The notes beneath the pieces were generated by a model, which worked only from the letters and a program-made list of their open reading frames with translations, was not told the DNA's origin and searched no databases. From assembly GCF_050436995.1 (NCBI RefSeq), contig NC_134764.1:2232001-2296000 (forward strand): a DNA stretch of 64,000 nt, read 5' to 3'. Below are positions 1-13,929 of the stretch, one piece after another (within the stretch, counting starts at the first letter, position 1; the number at the start of each line of letters is the position of its first letter). This stretch comes from Anticarsia gemmatalis. Lineage: Eukaryota > Arthropoda > Insecta > Lepidoptera > Erebidae. A program made the position numbers and the translations under genes.

Positions 1-2332
1 TCATACATACGAACTTTTGTGCCTGGAACTTTTTGCTGAGGAAATGGGCCGTTTAATTTTTTACGAGCAAACTAAGGTGATTGTGCTAGTTTAAGGCGTG
101 GGAGTTTGGATTTAAGATGTCCCAACGATCTAAAATAAATGAATTATTTTATGTACAAATATCGAATAGAATTGAATTTTACAATGCTACTTATCTTTTT
201 AAAGTATTGAATCATTTAAAATTATACTTTTAACACACACAAATCCTGGAAACTGGAATCACAGAAGTATAATAGTCTTAGCCCCAGAATATGACACTAA
301 CTTAACTAACTTATTTTAATTACCACAAAAATCACAACACACAGTCCATTGTTTTCGTGTTACGAGATGTCAAAAAAATACTTTCACCAGTATCCAAAAT
401 AGTCCGAATATTTGTTACATCTCTAGTTTGGACACGAACGTTCAAACCCATCGATTTGTAATCATTGAATGGGTTTAGACAAAACAAAACTTGTCGCCTC
501 TGGAATGGAAAAAACTGGCTTTCAAATCTCCCATTGTTTTTGTGTGGTGAGCTTGAAATATCCAAATAGACTAAAATGTATCATGGCTTCCGAATTTTTT
601 GTTTTGAAAGTCTCGTGCTTTGTCACCTTCGTAGAACTTGTCTGAGAAAATCAATAAATTGTTACTACAAAATCGGTAAGCATTAAATAGTTGTTTTCCT
701 ACAGAAGTGGGTTTTAGATTTACTCGAAAATTCGCTTAGTAGGTAAAAGACGTCCTATTAATATATTCACATTAATAACTTCATAAGAAATATAGTTATT
801 AATTAATACATACAAAATTAATCTCATCAGAAATTATTTTGCAAACGGAACCTAAAAAAACTATATTGACTCTTGAAACTATATAAAAATGATCAAATAT
901 TTCCGCTTTATAACACAATGTCCATCATGATAGTACAATATCATCTCATTGTCTTTAGAAAACTATTATTATCTCTGATAGTGATCACAATGTTAGTATA
1001 GAAAAGAGGTGGTATATGATGCGATTCGATTCTATTGTCCGCTGCGACAATAGATTCCTTTATTAGCCCTTTATAAGTGTCTAAAGAAACATTAGCTACA
1101 CGAATGGACTCACGCCATTGACAGTCACCTAAGAACTATTATTATTATCAAAAATCTGGTATTTGTTACGAATCTTGACATTTATATTTGGTTTATCTCA
1201 TTTACCGCGATAAAAACTAATGACAATTATAAAAAATGTCTTTTTAAGCACAGAAAAGGATTTATTAGATTTCACTACCTTTTTTATTGCCACTTGAGAC
1301 TAACTTCAGTGTAGTTAGACAACTTTGTGCGTGTCAAAAGTTAGGGGGCCGATTCCATCAAAGCAAACGTAAAGAGTATGTGACATAACATGGCGAGGCA
1401 AAGAACATTTTATCGTTTTTAAAACTGCACGAGTGGCAATTAGCGCTAGCAACTTGACGCTCGTCTGTGCGGGCCCTAAGGTTGTTTATTTCGGTTAGTC
1501 GCGCACAAGTGAACCAGGTGTGCATTTAGGTGACGAGAGCTAATTTTCCGTCTACTGCGTTAATTGAGGAGGCGTCTGCGCACCCGCCCGTGTAACACTC
1601 CCGAGCCACTCCGAACCTCTCCGAGCCACTCCGAGCTATAAACATTTACTTATATCCCTTAATTTTATGCTCGACGATTTTCTCCGTGTTCCGGAAAATC
1701 GACTGCGAGTTTTTAGACGATTATAGTGATGTTGTTTTTTTGTACAATCTATTTGCAAGCTGTCAAGCTCTGGGGAAATCAGTATTGAATATAATGGCTA
1801 GGTTTGATGTGAAATATTCATATACATATATGTTGTATTCTAATCACTAGTAATAACCTTTAGATATAATAGTTATCTTGTTCAATGTAGCTTCAACGTA
1901 ATTAATATTAATGTCTGCTTGAAATTGAGGTCAGGATCATAAATTAATACGGACTAGAACCTTTCGAAATGATGAGTAATTAGACTGGTTTAATGGAATC
2001 CTTATTTTTTTTGTAATAAAAACATTGCTTCATAATTTAGTGTTGAAAGTATCAAGATTGTAGTGATGTGGTTATGTTTTTTTCGAAGTGGAATGAATAA
2101 AAACTTTAGTTGCAAACATCTTCTGCATAAGTATTGTTTAGCTTATCAAATGGAATTTTGACAGTTGTTTTCATACATTCGCTGTTATTTTATCTTTCAG
2201 ATTGGTTATCTGATACATATTCATAAGCTGTGAAACTAGCTCTTAAAGTTGTTCTTCAAGTAAAACAGATGCATTTAGCTAATTTATCTTTACATATATT
2301 CTTAACTAAAAATACTTAATCTTTAATTTAAA
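1..2332. other. AT-rich noncoding DNA
   Basis: No gene, RNA gene or recognisable transposon is visible. Open frames are short and lack any protein-family signature. The only compositional contrast is the GC-richer patch at 1330-1645, listed separately. Confidence 0.6.
1330..1645. promoter_or_regulatory. GC-richer island, possible regulatory element
   Basis: This patch is clearly richer in G and C than its surroundings. It ends in a short tandem duplication (CCGAGCCACTCCGA at 1601 and again at 1621) followed directly by TATAAA at 1637-1642. No open frame or splice pattern supports an exon. A conserved regulatory element or weak promoter is an inference from composition only. Confidence 0.2.
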
Positions 2333-2581
2333 CTAGCTGACCCGCGCAACTTCGCTTGCGTCATCTTAGAGAATGGGAAAAATTTTCCGCGTTTCTGCAA
2401 CATTTCGTTGCTACTCCGCTCCTTATGACCGTAGCGTGATGTTATATAGCCTATAGCCTTCCTCGATAATTGGGCTATCTAACACTGAAAGAATTTTTAA
2501 AATCGGACCAGTAGTTCCTGAGATTAGCGCGTTCAAACAAACAAACAAACAAACTCTTCAGCTTTATAATATTAGTATAGA
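2333..2581 (-). mobile_element. Non-autonomous Helitron
   Basis: Read on the minus strand, the element begins TCTATACTAATATTATAAAG after an A and ends in GGGTCAGCTAG before a T. This is the 5'-TC...CTAG-3' structure inserted between A and T that defines Helitrons. It is 249 bp and contains an (ACAA)n run near its start. There is no coding capacity, so it would depend on Rep/helicase supplied elsewhere. It belongs to the small Helitron-like repeats often found beside lepidopteran microsatellites. Confidence 0.75.
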
Positions 2582-4628
2582 TAAAAGAGTCTACTAAAAC
2601 ATATATTATCCTCAAATAACTTCAACAAAAGGAATATATTCCTAAGATTAATCTTTTAAGTAACAAGATTCATCAATCAGGGCCGTACAAAAGATAAATT
2701 GTGTTCTCGTATTCATACTACATTAGTACGTGTGGCCGCCATTTTGTGTCGCATGGGATTTTTGACAGCTTCAAGTGTACCATTCATATTCATGTTTGTT
2801 ATAGACCCCACTGTTCTCTGTCATGTAGTGTTAGGAAAAATGTAAAACGTTTATTTGAATAGTTGAATATAAAAATAGTTTATTTTATGACTTTGAAAAA
2901 GTGAAGTTTAAAAAGTATTATAGGTTTGTGTAAAAATATACTAAAGTAATAGTCATACAATTTAGTAGCGAGTCTAAGAATGTTCAATATATGTATCTCG
3001 GGAAGAATTCCTTGTATTTCCCGAAAAAAAAAATGTATCAAACAGGGACAGTTAGCATAAGCCAGGGTCACTGATGTTCTAAATGTTGTATACCTCTGCT
3101 AGCTGCTTACCTATAGAGTTTTATAGTAGAGAGCCATGTATACATCAAGGATACCTACTAGTTGTTAAACTATAGTAGTTTCAGTATTTAGCGGATTCTG
3201 CAACGGTTGGAAAGTTGTTACTTTTACCAGAAAATCTTTTAAAATACTTGTTTCCAAGTGCTTAAATAGTTTCACATTCAAATAATTTGATCTGAAAACT
3301 TATTCCACCTAATATTATAACTCCACAAACAGTTCCATCCACGGCCAGTTTATTTCAGTCTTTCAAAAGTCAGAGCTTAGCCATTAGACTCGCGGCGTTA
3401 ATTTACGCGATTTTAAGCTGAGACTTTCATCAAAACTAATAGGTCTCAAAGTGGCTATTAAAATGAGAAATGTATACCATTTACAACTTTCCTTAGAGCA
3501 TCGAGACACTTACAGCTACCTATATTTTAAGCCCGCAAAATTTATATTTAGGCCGCCTGCCAAACTACGACTTTTCAAGAAAAGAGTTGATATTTAATCT
3601 TAATGGTCTTGATCTATATCTTTTTGTTTAATGAGACCTATTTTGTTTGAACAATGTTATTTTAAGAAAATCTTTTTCTGTATTTCTTTTACAGTAAACT
3701 TTTTTTCATTTCAGTATCTTAGTAACCAGTCATAAATAAACTTGAACTGCCACAACTCAAGAAAAATCGCTCCTCCATAGTCTAGAATATTATGTATCGT
3801 ATCGTCTACGATATTATGAATAGGTGAAATAATGCAAAAGTTTGCAGGCACCGTAGACTCTCTACGTCGTAGAGCGTCTACGCCGTAGCTTTATTTAAAC
3901 ACAGGCTTTATTATTCTGTTTATACCGCATGAAATATGCACATACAATGATGATTACTCAAAGGCAAGCTATTAAACTGAAACCATCGACTTCACTTTGC
4001 TAACGAAACGAGTTCAAAACTCCTTTAGCTGTTAAACAAGCAAACTTTTTCAGCGTCTCTTTCTAATAACTACCACTTATCGGCTCTCTCGCTCGTTCAA
4101 GTGTATGAAACAAAATAAAAGCAGGACGGGAAACTGGTATTTCGTATCGAGGCTAGCGTTAAAATTGTACCAGGCTATCATGAAAGATAAAGATCTCTCG
4201 CTCGCACGTTAACACATGCAAATTTGCTTATCGACACGTGATATGATATGTAAAATATGCATTAGAGCATCCACCGCTGAGCTTTCAAATGCGAGGGACA
4301 ATTTACATTTTTACCTCGCACCCTACCATTGTAGCGAGCCATATTATACCTTTTCGGTATAATCCAGAATATAAAAGGAATAAGTATGCAGTAGACCTTA
4401 CTCTGTTTCATATTTTTTCTGAAGGTTGCTTATGAAGGTTATAAAAGTATGACGTGAGGATTTCGATACCTCCTAACCTTTCTCACTTCCTGGTAACCCA
4501 AATCAGGATGCAATATATTTATTTTTTATATCAAATTGAAACACATCAAATTACTTAATTATTGGTGAATCATGTGAAGTATTTTTGATAACGTCCCTTA
4601 TATATTTATATTTTATCGCAACGTTAAA
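2582..4628. other. AT-rich noncoding DNA
   Basis: No gene or clear transposon. A short palindromic patch lies near 3862-3889 (CTACGTCGTAG and neighbours), resembling a similar patch at 60055-60105. Two occurrences of the CCTGGTA motif discussed in the findings lie at 4167-4174 (minus) and 4489-4495 (plus). Confidence 0.55.
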
Positions 4629-4817
4629 TCTATATATTATAGATATAAACTCAAAATCTACAGATCCGATTTTCATGCAGTTTTTACCAATAGATGGCAC
4701 GATTTCTTTATGCTGTTATTACCAATAGATGGAACGTTTGAGTTAAGAACGCATAGTTTGTTAAGATTTTGTGAAAAATAAGTTTTTAACCCGGTCGAAG
4801 CCGGGGCGGGAATTTAG
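4629..4817 (+). mobile_element. Degraded Helitron-like element
   Basis: The segment opens TCTATATATTATAGAT and closes with CGAAGCCGGGGCGGG, which resembles the GC-rich 3' terminus of small lepidopteran Helitrons. The terminal CTAG has decayed (AATTTAG instead). The middle holds a duplicated 'ACCAATAGATGG' motif. The call rests on the tips only. Confidence 0.45.
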
Positions 4818-5844
4818 TAATATTATAATAATAAAAATGATATAGCCATGACGACCAAATAATTTCTGAAAGAACCACACATAAATTAATGTATCATATT
4901 TTTTTTATTTCATTTATGCTGCAACAAGCACAAATCACGATGATATTCGAATAATTACAACTTTGAATTGTAACATGTAACTTGTGCGCTACATTCAACC
5001 GACACCGACAGTCAACTAGAATATAGTACTTAACTAATAATAATATATTGTTACAACAAATAAACAAATAATTGTGTCAATGTACATGATTTATTGACAA
5101 TTATTACTTACTATGTACTCGGGTGAAGTTGAGACAATTAATCGAATAGATTCTGCTATCGGTAAAATAGATCTGTCCATTTAATTTAGGGCTGGTTTCA
5201 CTTCTTCCGGGTATCTATTAGATAGCTTATGAAGTAGAATTTTGACTGTTGTTTTATTACATTTGTTATCACTTTTTTTTAGCAGGTAGGTTGTTCGACA
5301 CTTATTCATAATTAGCTCTTATTCAGTCCAAAGTCTCCGAAAAAATAATAACCTAAGTAAGATGTATTTTTAAAATTTTAATATTGCTTGTTATTTTTCA
5401 CTTTCATATTCATACGAAGAGTGAAGGCTGTAATAAACTTTATTAAATCCAGGAATGAAAATGTTTCACAAACTTTCAAACATAACACATAATACAAACG
5501 TTATCTGAACTTTTCAAATACTTTCAAAACTTTTCAGTCCATAAATCCTTTGTGTTACGTACAAACGAGTTAGTTGTGTGAAAAACATGCGAGTTTTCGT
5601 CGTATCACCGGCAGTGGAGTTAATATTAGCTAGAAAATATGTCGTTGTCGTTGCCCGAGGGACATGCCTAGCGCAGCACGGCTATGCGCGATGACTTTTC
5701 GGCGCGAACACCTCTAATGAAGATTGGCTATCTCCTGCCACCGCTGCCTCCCTGGTGGTTGTGGTATATTATCACTTGTTTATTTACCGATTTTTAATGG
5801 AGGTTTTTTGTCGATTAATATTAAAAAACTATTTGAAGTATATA
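4818..5844. other. Noncoding DNA with a GC-richer patch
   Basis: No gene is seen. Positions 5585-5765 are GC-richer than the flanks, which could mark a regulatory element. The open frame starting at 5724 runs into the SINE fragment at 5845 and has no family signature. Confidence 0.4.
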
Positions 5845-5975
5845 AGGTCCTGAGTTCGATTCTCGGGGTGGTAAAATATTTAAGTTTTTTCTGTCTAGGA
5901 GCAGGTATAGTAGCGTGCCCGGTCGAATGTCATCGAGGCTTCGAATTAAACCTTTCTGCCTATCATCTAGTAGGA
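5845..5975 (+). mobile_element. 5'-truncated tRNA-derived SINE
   Basis: It contains a Pol III B-box-like stretch, GAGTTCGATTCTCGG, followed by a body with TGCCCGGTCGAATG. The body resembles the GCCCGGT body of the fuller SINE at 56450. The tRNA 5' half with the A box is missing, so this copy is truncated or very decayed. Confidence 0.5.
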
Positions 5976-8087
5976 AAATGAACAAATAAAGTTTAAATCA
6001 GTATTAGAAAGCAACGTTCACCCTTTTTGGTTCTAAATGGGTGACCATTCTTCGAGATAAGAAATCTAACTATGAAAAACTTAAGCTCTTAGTTCTAGAA
6101 TAGCAAGTATAGTTAGGTCTCTCTCATTATATGGAAGGCCATTCTCGGCGACAATTAAGCTTCTTTTGCACTTTTCGCAAACTTTCATTAGCGGTCTAGA
6201 TTGCATTGCCTTGAAATTAGATCGTGGAATTCTTTAGTATCTGTTTAAGGAGATATTTTCTTTCATTTCGTGTGGGTAGTACGAAATGTTGAAGTTATTC
6301 CTGCATTTTTTTTTCTTTTAGTGACTACTATCTTAATTGAATATCGTCTGACCTATGAGTTGAACCAGCAGATATTTTTTTAAAAAGGTCAAAGCTGTCA
6401 AGTCTTTTTTAAAGGTCAAAAATTAGTTTTTCAATATGAAAAATACTGACGTGTTTATGTATATAAGTATAAATTTACTGATTAAGATTCCGCTTACAAC
6501 TTTTACATGTAAAATAGCCCTACTTTTATTTGAAATCACTCGAAAATAAAAATATACTAGCTTTACCGAAAAGCTACAGAAATAACAAAAAAATATTGTC
6601 ATCATCGGTTTAGTGGTTCCAGAAGGTTCAACTTATATACAAACTTACAAACAATATCTTTACGTGCCGTTTCCCAGTTAATTCAATTCTAAACTCATGA
6701 CAGAAGCTTTATGCCCCAGAGACTAATGGTAGTGTCCGAATAAATCAATAATTGCTTTGATTTGAATAATTTATGTTAATGAATTGATCGTGATTTGAAC
6801 TAAGGCCTTCGGCATATTGGCAATGAGCAATAGAGTACGCTATAGTTTTTTTAAAGGCAATTTGTGATCAGAGAAATTCTGTCGACAACGTTATCTTTAA
6901 GGTCATTAGTCTATTTTTTCGAAATTCTATTCACTGAACTTCTTTTCAAACTAGTAGTGGTTTGAAACAAAATAAATTTCATTATAGAAGACATAACGCG
7001 GCCTAAAATACCGTCTTCTGGATACATATTATGTAGGTACTATAGATTTAATCGTAACATTGATATTAGTTATCAACTCATACCAAAACTTTGTCTATTC
7101 CGCATTCATCATTTTGGACATAGTCGTTGATTCAAAATCAAACACAGGTTTATCTGTTTTGCAAAAATCGACCCTTAAACGTTTGAAGCAACTGACTCAA
7201 GAATACGAGTAGAGCCTCGCCGATCAACTAGAAATGTCGTATGACAATCCTATAATATGATACGCCTAATAGGGTTAATACTGTCTCATAACTGTAGTTT
7301 AAACGTAGATAGATACGCAACAATGTGTAAGTCTAGCTCTCACGTCAGTCTGTCTGTCCGTCTGTCCGTTACGTTCTATTTAAACAGATCACTCGGCCGG
7401 CTAATCGACAATCTTGTACCGATGGAAGATAAAATAGGGATTTAATCACTAAACTATTTTCAGAAATTAAATCTCTTTGTTCTTTTTTAAGTGTAGTTAT
7501 ACCATAGCAGTATTTAAATGTGGTAGTCTTGCTACATATATGAATAAAAGTAGGTATAAAGTAGTTAAGCCTTTTTTGTAAGTGTAATAATGTTTTATTT
7601 GGTTCAAATTCGAATAGAAGTAGGCCATATCAAAATCCTTCAGGTGGCTTGAAAAACTGACACAAATTACTACTAATTGACCGACCAATGAATGAGTACA
7701 AACAGTATTTTTTTCATTGGTTGTAAATGGTAGTTGATTTTTACAAGTCTTATTTTTTTTGAAAATAAATATGTAGGTCTACCCGTTCAGTAGTGGCTGA
7801 AAATTATATTTTTCCGCAACATGAAGATATGACTACAAAATGTATGGGCTATAAAAAAAACGTTTCACAATACCACTTAACCTATACTACAACAATAAAA
7901 AATTTTTTCAATAAATGTTCAGTTTGTATATAGCCTATCATAATGATAAAACATTTTACTCACTTTTTACGATATTTGTTTGATATAAGATCATGTCAAA
8001 CGTAGAAGTAGAACTCAAAAGGTATAAAAATGGATTGGACTGGAAATACAATTATGTATTTGTTATGTAAAATTGGTACTAAAGCTA
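5976..8087. other. AT-rich noncoding DNA
   Basis: I see no gene, RNA gene or clear repeat boundary. A short CTGT/CCGT-rich run at about 7350-7370 is simple sequence. Confidence 0.5.
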
Positions 8088-8325
8088 TCATTATAAATAT
8101 GAAAATGTGTCTGTCTGTCACGCCTTCATGTTAAAATTACTGGACCTACTCCAATAAAAATCTGCAAAACCATAGCAGATGTCCAAAGGTCTACAGGCAA
8201 CTAATCCTTTCCAAAATCGACCCCTAATGTAAATAAATAAATACAATTTACACGGTTAATATAATGTACAATACAGTCTACACCTAATATAGTAAGCACG
8301 CGAGCGAGGTCGCGTAGGTCATATC
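8088..8325 (+). mobile_element. Degraded Helitron-like element
   Basis: It starts near TCATTATAAATATGAAAATG and continues with a TCTGTCTGTCACG stretch. It ends at GCGAGCGAGGTCGCGTAGGTCA, the decayed form of the usual GCGAGCGAAGTCGCGGGTCA tip. The exact 3' CTAG is lost. No coding capacity. Confidence 0.4.
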
Positions 8326-8702
8326 GTTACAAAAAATATGTACGATTTTCAGCGTAAATTTAAGTTATTTTCTTCCAAAGTTAAGTTCTAAAGTTTTTTC
8401 AAGGCTTAAAAGCTTGTTTCTAAAACATTGCGTAGGTACGATCACGAGATCTTCTCAAACGCCCACACGAATAAATAGAGCTAAGAGTTTCAACGAATTC
8501 CACTTATCTTGATGAAATATAAATATACTGGAAAAACGTATGAATCTAATTTAATTTACGAGATTAACGTTTTCATGTATTTTTTGGCTGAATTTAGAGA
8601 TCCATTCGACCATAATAATATTGTTATTCTTCTAGGAATTACCTTTACGCTTTCTTTTCTCCCTATTTCAATTATAAATATATTTTTTTATGCCTGTGAC
8701 GA

Positions 8703-8830
8703 AGGGTATCGTGTTATAACCTAGGTAACTGGGTTGTGGAGTACAGATAGGCAGTCGCTCCATGTAAAACACTGGTATCCAGCTGCATCCGGTGAGACTG
8801 GAAGCCGACTCCAACATAGTTTGGAACAAA
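8703..8830 (-). repeat. Dispersed lepidopteran repeat B, copy 1
   Basis: Read in reverse, it matches the copies at 18536 and 31992: a core with CCAACTATGTTGGAGTCGGC, then GGATGCAGCTGGATACCAG, then GCGACTGCCTATC. Three diverged copies in one window show a high-copy family. It resembles the 3' part of a common lepidopteran non-LTR or SINE-type repeat, which I infer rather than prove. Confidence 0.6.
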
Positions 8831-11220
8831 GGTTAAACTAATACATATAATTTATATTATAGCCTAGATTAACGAATAGGATATTTTAACCACAGGAAAT
8901 CTTTTCACTCGGAGGCAGTCGCGGGCGTATATACTTGTGTACAAATGTAACTTGTGTATAAATAATTTGTCATAGTACGGGAAATAAACTCAAGCATAAT
9001 ATACAGCTCTTTTCCCATGTAGCTGTAATATTTAGCTTGAATAAAATGTTCACCACAAAACTTTAAAAGCCACAAAACTGAATAGAATTTCAATACGGTA
9101 TTGGTTTGGGAGCATGTTCGCTTGAGCTACGGTCATCAGATTAAATAAAGTAATACGCAATAAATCTATTCTGTGGACGGTACTGCACTAAATAACACAT
9201 ACACTGCGAACCTGTCTGGATTCACGCCGCACACTCAACTTAACTCACTGGAATAGACAGAAAGAGCATTTTTATTAAGTTTGTGATTTGTACTCTGGTT
9301 TACTTTATTATATAGAACTTTTTTATATAGATAAACGAATTTGTTTGTTGGTTAACATTATAATGATGAAAAGATCTGGTAAAATTTTATTGGTATTATC
9401 TTCAACACATTGAAGACAATACCAATAAAATTAGGAATATAATACCATATTTAGATCTTATGGTAGTATGTGTAATGATTTTTCTAAACGTTAAACCTGT
9501 TAAGAAATATTAATTAGATATTCTAAATCAATAGTAATGGTACAACAAATCTTTGTTAAGACTTGCACATACATAAATACTGAAAAAAAACATTTCGAGA
9601 TACAGTCCCAAAAGTTTTAATAGAAACTTTGGTTTTATTACAATTCAAATACATAGCTCGTTTTTAAAACAAAGTGTCTCTTCTAGCTGTATAGTCGTGT
9701 ACATTTCACTGCTGACGGTACGAGAATTATTTATTATATAGAAGTGGAAGCATTTATTATTTGGTTGGTGTCCGTACATCCACCGTCGGTTTCAAATTGA
9801 TTCTAAAAGAAAATTTTGTAGCGGCTTGCATTTTATACGTGGATACGCTATTAGATGGGGAATCGGCTTTTAAATTTTGATGAACTAGTATTGGTTGCTG
9901 AGGCTCGGTGAATGAAATAGATCAATATTTTAGAATACATTTATAAAACTTTTAAGTAATACGTTTTATATAATATCCTGGCACACAGTACATACACATA
10001 ATCAGTTTTTCATAAATGATTTGATAAATAAATCAAAAGAGTTAATAAAAAAAATGTAACTAACAAATACTTGTGTTTCATATTTAATTATGTTTTTAGT
10101 TATTAAGTTTGAAAATAAAAATAAGTACATAATTTTTTTACTACTTTGGTAATGAAAAGGTTTTCAAATATCTCGGTTAGTATAAGCCCCGCCGAAACGT
10201 CAAGTCAAATCCAAGGTAAAGTGCATGATCGCATACACTTCTGCATATCACATTAATAATCATGGAACTCGAAATCTATTAGTAAAAGCTATGTTTTATA
10301 ATTACTACATTATACATAAGTTAAACGAGTATCAACCAATAATGACAGTCATAATATAACCCATAAAATATGGTGTTTCTATGTCGTCGAGGGCTTTTCC
10401 ATAATCGTCAGTTAATGGAGGAATTGATGACCCTGCCGCCTTTCATCTGTGATGTAGTCGATTAACATAAATATGAGACATTATTGCTGAATGAGTATAC
10501 ATTTAATGAGGTAATAAGTTTGGTTTCTTGTTTTGAAAGAATTTGAATATTATTATTTATTTTATAGTGAATTTTGATAATGACTGAAATATGAGGTGTA
10601 TGATGGTGGATTTCAAAAATATTGGTTCTGTATCGAAATTCGGTCCAATGTGGTTTGCAAAAAAATGTTATTTTTTACCACTAGCCTATACGTCTTAAGT
10701 GATATAATTATGTCTACAAATACAGTTTTAAAAACTATAATATACATTATGCTGCTTTGTGAAGATTATCTTATAGAGAAACATTTTTAAAACATATTTA
10801 TACTTTACTGATTGATAATTTTAATGATATACTGATTGATAAAATTACTGAAACATATTCACTTTCAGTACTAAAATTGACATAAGTAACTTCTACACAA
10901 CTACTTTTACCATTCGGAAACAACAATACACTATCTAACATCATAAAAACCATGTCCATCACAAACTGAAACCAGTGCACTAAAAAAAAAACGAAAAAAA
11001 AAAGTTCGCATGCCTGTCTCTCTGGCGGCCATTTTTGTCCGGCCGCCATTGCCTCGCGGTGATTTACCGTGGACAATGCAAATGCATGGAGTAATCAGTG
11101 TTTGCTGATAAAACTTCAGTTTCCGACACTACTTGATTAATATTTGAATGTACGATTGCGGAAATAGTACAATGTGTATTGCGCATTTTAGTTTTGTTGT
11201 TTTTTGACTAGTTTTTAGCT
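8831..11220. other. AT-rich noncoding DNA
   Basis: No gene is supported. The 92-codon minus-strand frame at 10798-11076 runs through homopolymers and has no domain. The stretch holds the hairpin at 9383-9432, listed separately. A GC-richer patch lies at about 11015-11075. Confidence 0.5.
9383..9432. repeat. 23-bp near-perfect hairpin
   Basis: The left arm 9383-9405 and right arm 9410-9432 are reverse complements with one mismatch (a G:U pair in RNA) around a 4-nt CACA loop. Outside the core, AGATCT occurs on both sides (about 9373 and 9454), hinting at a larger decayed inverted repeat. It could be a small MITE remnant or a short-hairpin RNA source. The loop is shorter than in most microRNA precursors. 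Confidence 0.6.
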
Positions 11221-11390
11221 ACTGACCAATAGCGCAATTCACTGCAGCCAGCCGAGTTTGACATATAACACGTAGTAGTGCAAAAATAGTTCCTACGGCG
11301 CCCGCTAGAAGTGATTAATAGATTTTCCTACATTTTTTTGATACTATGCCGGTGGTCAATAGTTCTAGAGAATAGCGCTTAAGTTGCGCT
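11221..11390. mobile_element. MITE family M1, copy 1
   Basis: It shares an ordered set of motifs with 23200-23350 and 61265-61440: TTTGACAT, then TAGTTCCTACGGCGCCCGCTAGA, then a TTTTCxTACA run, then a GTGGTCAATAG/GTCGATAGT end. The better-preserved copy at 61265 has ATTCTCTAC-type inverted ends, which points to a MITE. No coding capacity. Confidence 0.5.
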
Positions 11391-13929
11391 CATCGGTTCG
11401 ATAACTTTCATTTTGTTGAGTAACTGTTAATGAAGATATTTCAAAGAAGTGTGGGCTACTGTTTTGGAGTTTTCGTGAGTTAGAGCACAAAATTAGTCAG
11501 TCCTGCTTGTATTGAATTCAGATTCACAGTTTTGGAGTCATCGGCTATGTCAAAGGTCTTTAGCCGGTTTGAACTTTGACAATAGGTTAGCCGTTAAATA
11601 GCTTTATGTTGAAAATCGGAGCTCTTGGAAATATATCTTAATTTCGGTTATGAAGAAGCGACCTTTTCAATTAAAAACAGTTAAGCAAGAGTTTCTATAT
11701 AACACAGTTTCTGGAAGAAGGAATAACAAAGTACCTCCTCGTGTATGATTCTTATTACTTACTTCGCGTTTCTCAAAACCAAAGCTTTTCAGCCTTGAAC
11801 AAAGCCTCCATGTTGATAATACCGACGCATATACAACGTAAATTACATATTTACTCCTCCAACGTACTGGTGTAAATATTTCATGTATGTATTCAAAATG
11901 TCTTCCAATTTTGATACGCAAACAGGGGCGACACTTTACAGCGTTTATCGCGAGAATGGCAAAAAATAAATCGAGATAAGCCCGCGGTCTCTTGCGAAAA
12001 AATATTGTATAAAAAATCTTTTATATCGTAGGTCTAAACATGACAGTGAATTGCGGTGCGTAGAATGGAACGTCTCGAGGGAATGGATGTGATGATTGTC
12101 TGTTGTTTGTATTTTAGTTTTGGAACTCTTTGTAAGCTCTGATGGCCTGGTACTTAGATACGTATTTTGTTCGCCTTTCTTCAGTTTATCATAATCATAA
12201 TAATATAACCATTTAAACCCGGTTTCTTTCTAACATGGAGGCGTATTCACACCTTTTCCTAGTTACAATACTTTCGCTTTGTACCCAATAATGAGCGAGG
12301 TTAGTGCTATATTACACAATTTCAATTTCAACTAGAAAAACTTTACAATTAAATCTAGAATATAGACTCTACTGCAGACTATAAATTAAGTGCACTTACA
12401 ACCAACACTAATTTGAAGTAGCGCAAATAAGAGTCGATTTGTTCTCTGCAGTGTAATGACAATCCGCTTCTATCAATTGGTTCATGGATTTGCCCGACAA
12501 GCACTCACTAACTACATTGTGTTCTCTTTCAATCCTCAATCAGCGTGACTGAGAGTCTAGTCACAGCGGTATTCGGTCTGTTTGACTCCGCGATATTTTC
12601 TCTAGGCATTATCGGTAAGCTCTGCTTGTGGTATGTTCTCCTGGTACTTACTGGCCAAAAAAAATGAAAGCGATAATATTCTTATCTACCTTTTTCGGTC
12701 TTATGGAACTACTTGTACTAGAATCACTATAGACATAATATCTGAATAATATATTTGTAACTAATTTTAGAAAAAAGCTACTTGAAGCTATCCCTCATAT
12801 AAAATCGTAAACGTATGGTAGCGGATACAAAATAAACGTGAAACTGTGTAGTAATTAATAAAGCATTTAATTAATTAAAATTTTGGTTTGGAATGAATAA
12901 GCTATTGTCATGAGCATATTTGAAGGTTAAGCATAATCAAGTAATTAATTGACAAGAAGAACATTTCTATAACTTTTTTTAATTCTACATGGACAATGGA
13001 GTTTATGGAAGCCGTGGCCAGAAGCTATAACAAAAAATAAACACCATAAAAATATTTGTCACAGAATTTGCTCCAGAAGTAAAAGTTGGGTCGATTCTTC
13101 TAAAACAAAATGTGATCAGAACTTCACACAGAACTCTATTAAAAGTTTTATTCTTTACGCGTGTGACGAAAGTATTCTTTGTAACAATTACTTTTTGGTA
13201 ACAGTTACCTTGACGTGTGATAAATAAATGTTATTCGGTTTTTCGACAGTCATCGTGTTATTTTCCTTATTGTTGATATTTTTAGAAGAGATGTTTGTAT
13301 CGATAAATAATTTAGTATGTTATTTTGTAATATTTTTTAGTGATATTGTTTTGAAACATATCATGGCTTTACAGTTATTGTTAAGATTAATTGTTACACG
13401 TCAATGGATAATTTTTATTATATGAACAAACAATAGCACTTTTATTCACTGGGACGGCTATACGAACAGTATTTATTTAAGGCTCTCCAATCAAAACCTT
13501 AAATAAAATATAAAGAACTACAGCAAATAAACTGCTTTAAATAATATGTTTCATCAACAGAAAAACTTAAATAATTTCAAAAATAACATATACATTATAC
13601 CTACTACTACTACCTACTTGTAGCACAAAAGCCCTTTTATACCTTTTTACCTAAAAATACGAGGTCTCCATAAGTCCCATACGATGTAAGTCGATCATAG
13701 TCCCATTATTGATCGCGCGAGTTTTTGCCTAGAGCTCGGTAGTTGAAAGTTGGGAACATCGGCGCTTGTTTGCCAACGATATTGGACTTCCATACACCTT
13801 GTTTGTTATTCCTCACTTAATGTATTTTGTTAGATCGCTTTTGTTTTATTAATACTTCTAGTTTACCCACTTTTGAGTGGTGTTAGACGTTAAGTACCTG
13901 CTAACTGTGTTGTAATCAATATTTATAAA
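11391..13929. other. Noncoding DNA
   Basis: No gene or complete transposon is seen. Two copies of CCTGGTACTTA lie at 12146 and 12640, each in a slightly GC-richer context. The 84-codon minus-strand frame at 11667-11921 has no recognisable domain and is not called. Confidence 0.5.

Noticed and set aside
10798..11076. 92-codon minus-strand frame beginning in a GC-richer patch
   Set aside because: It passes through A/T homopolymers, shows no domain, and lacks splice or codon evidence.
11667..11921. 84-codon minus-strand frame with a donor-like GTAAGT inside
   Set aside because: No acceptor or domain supports an exon, and the donor word alone is common by chance.
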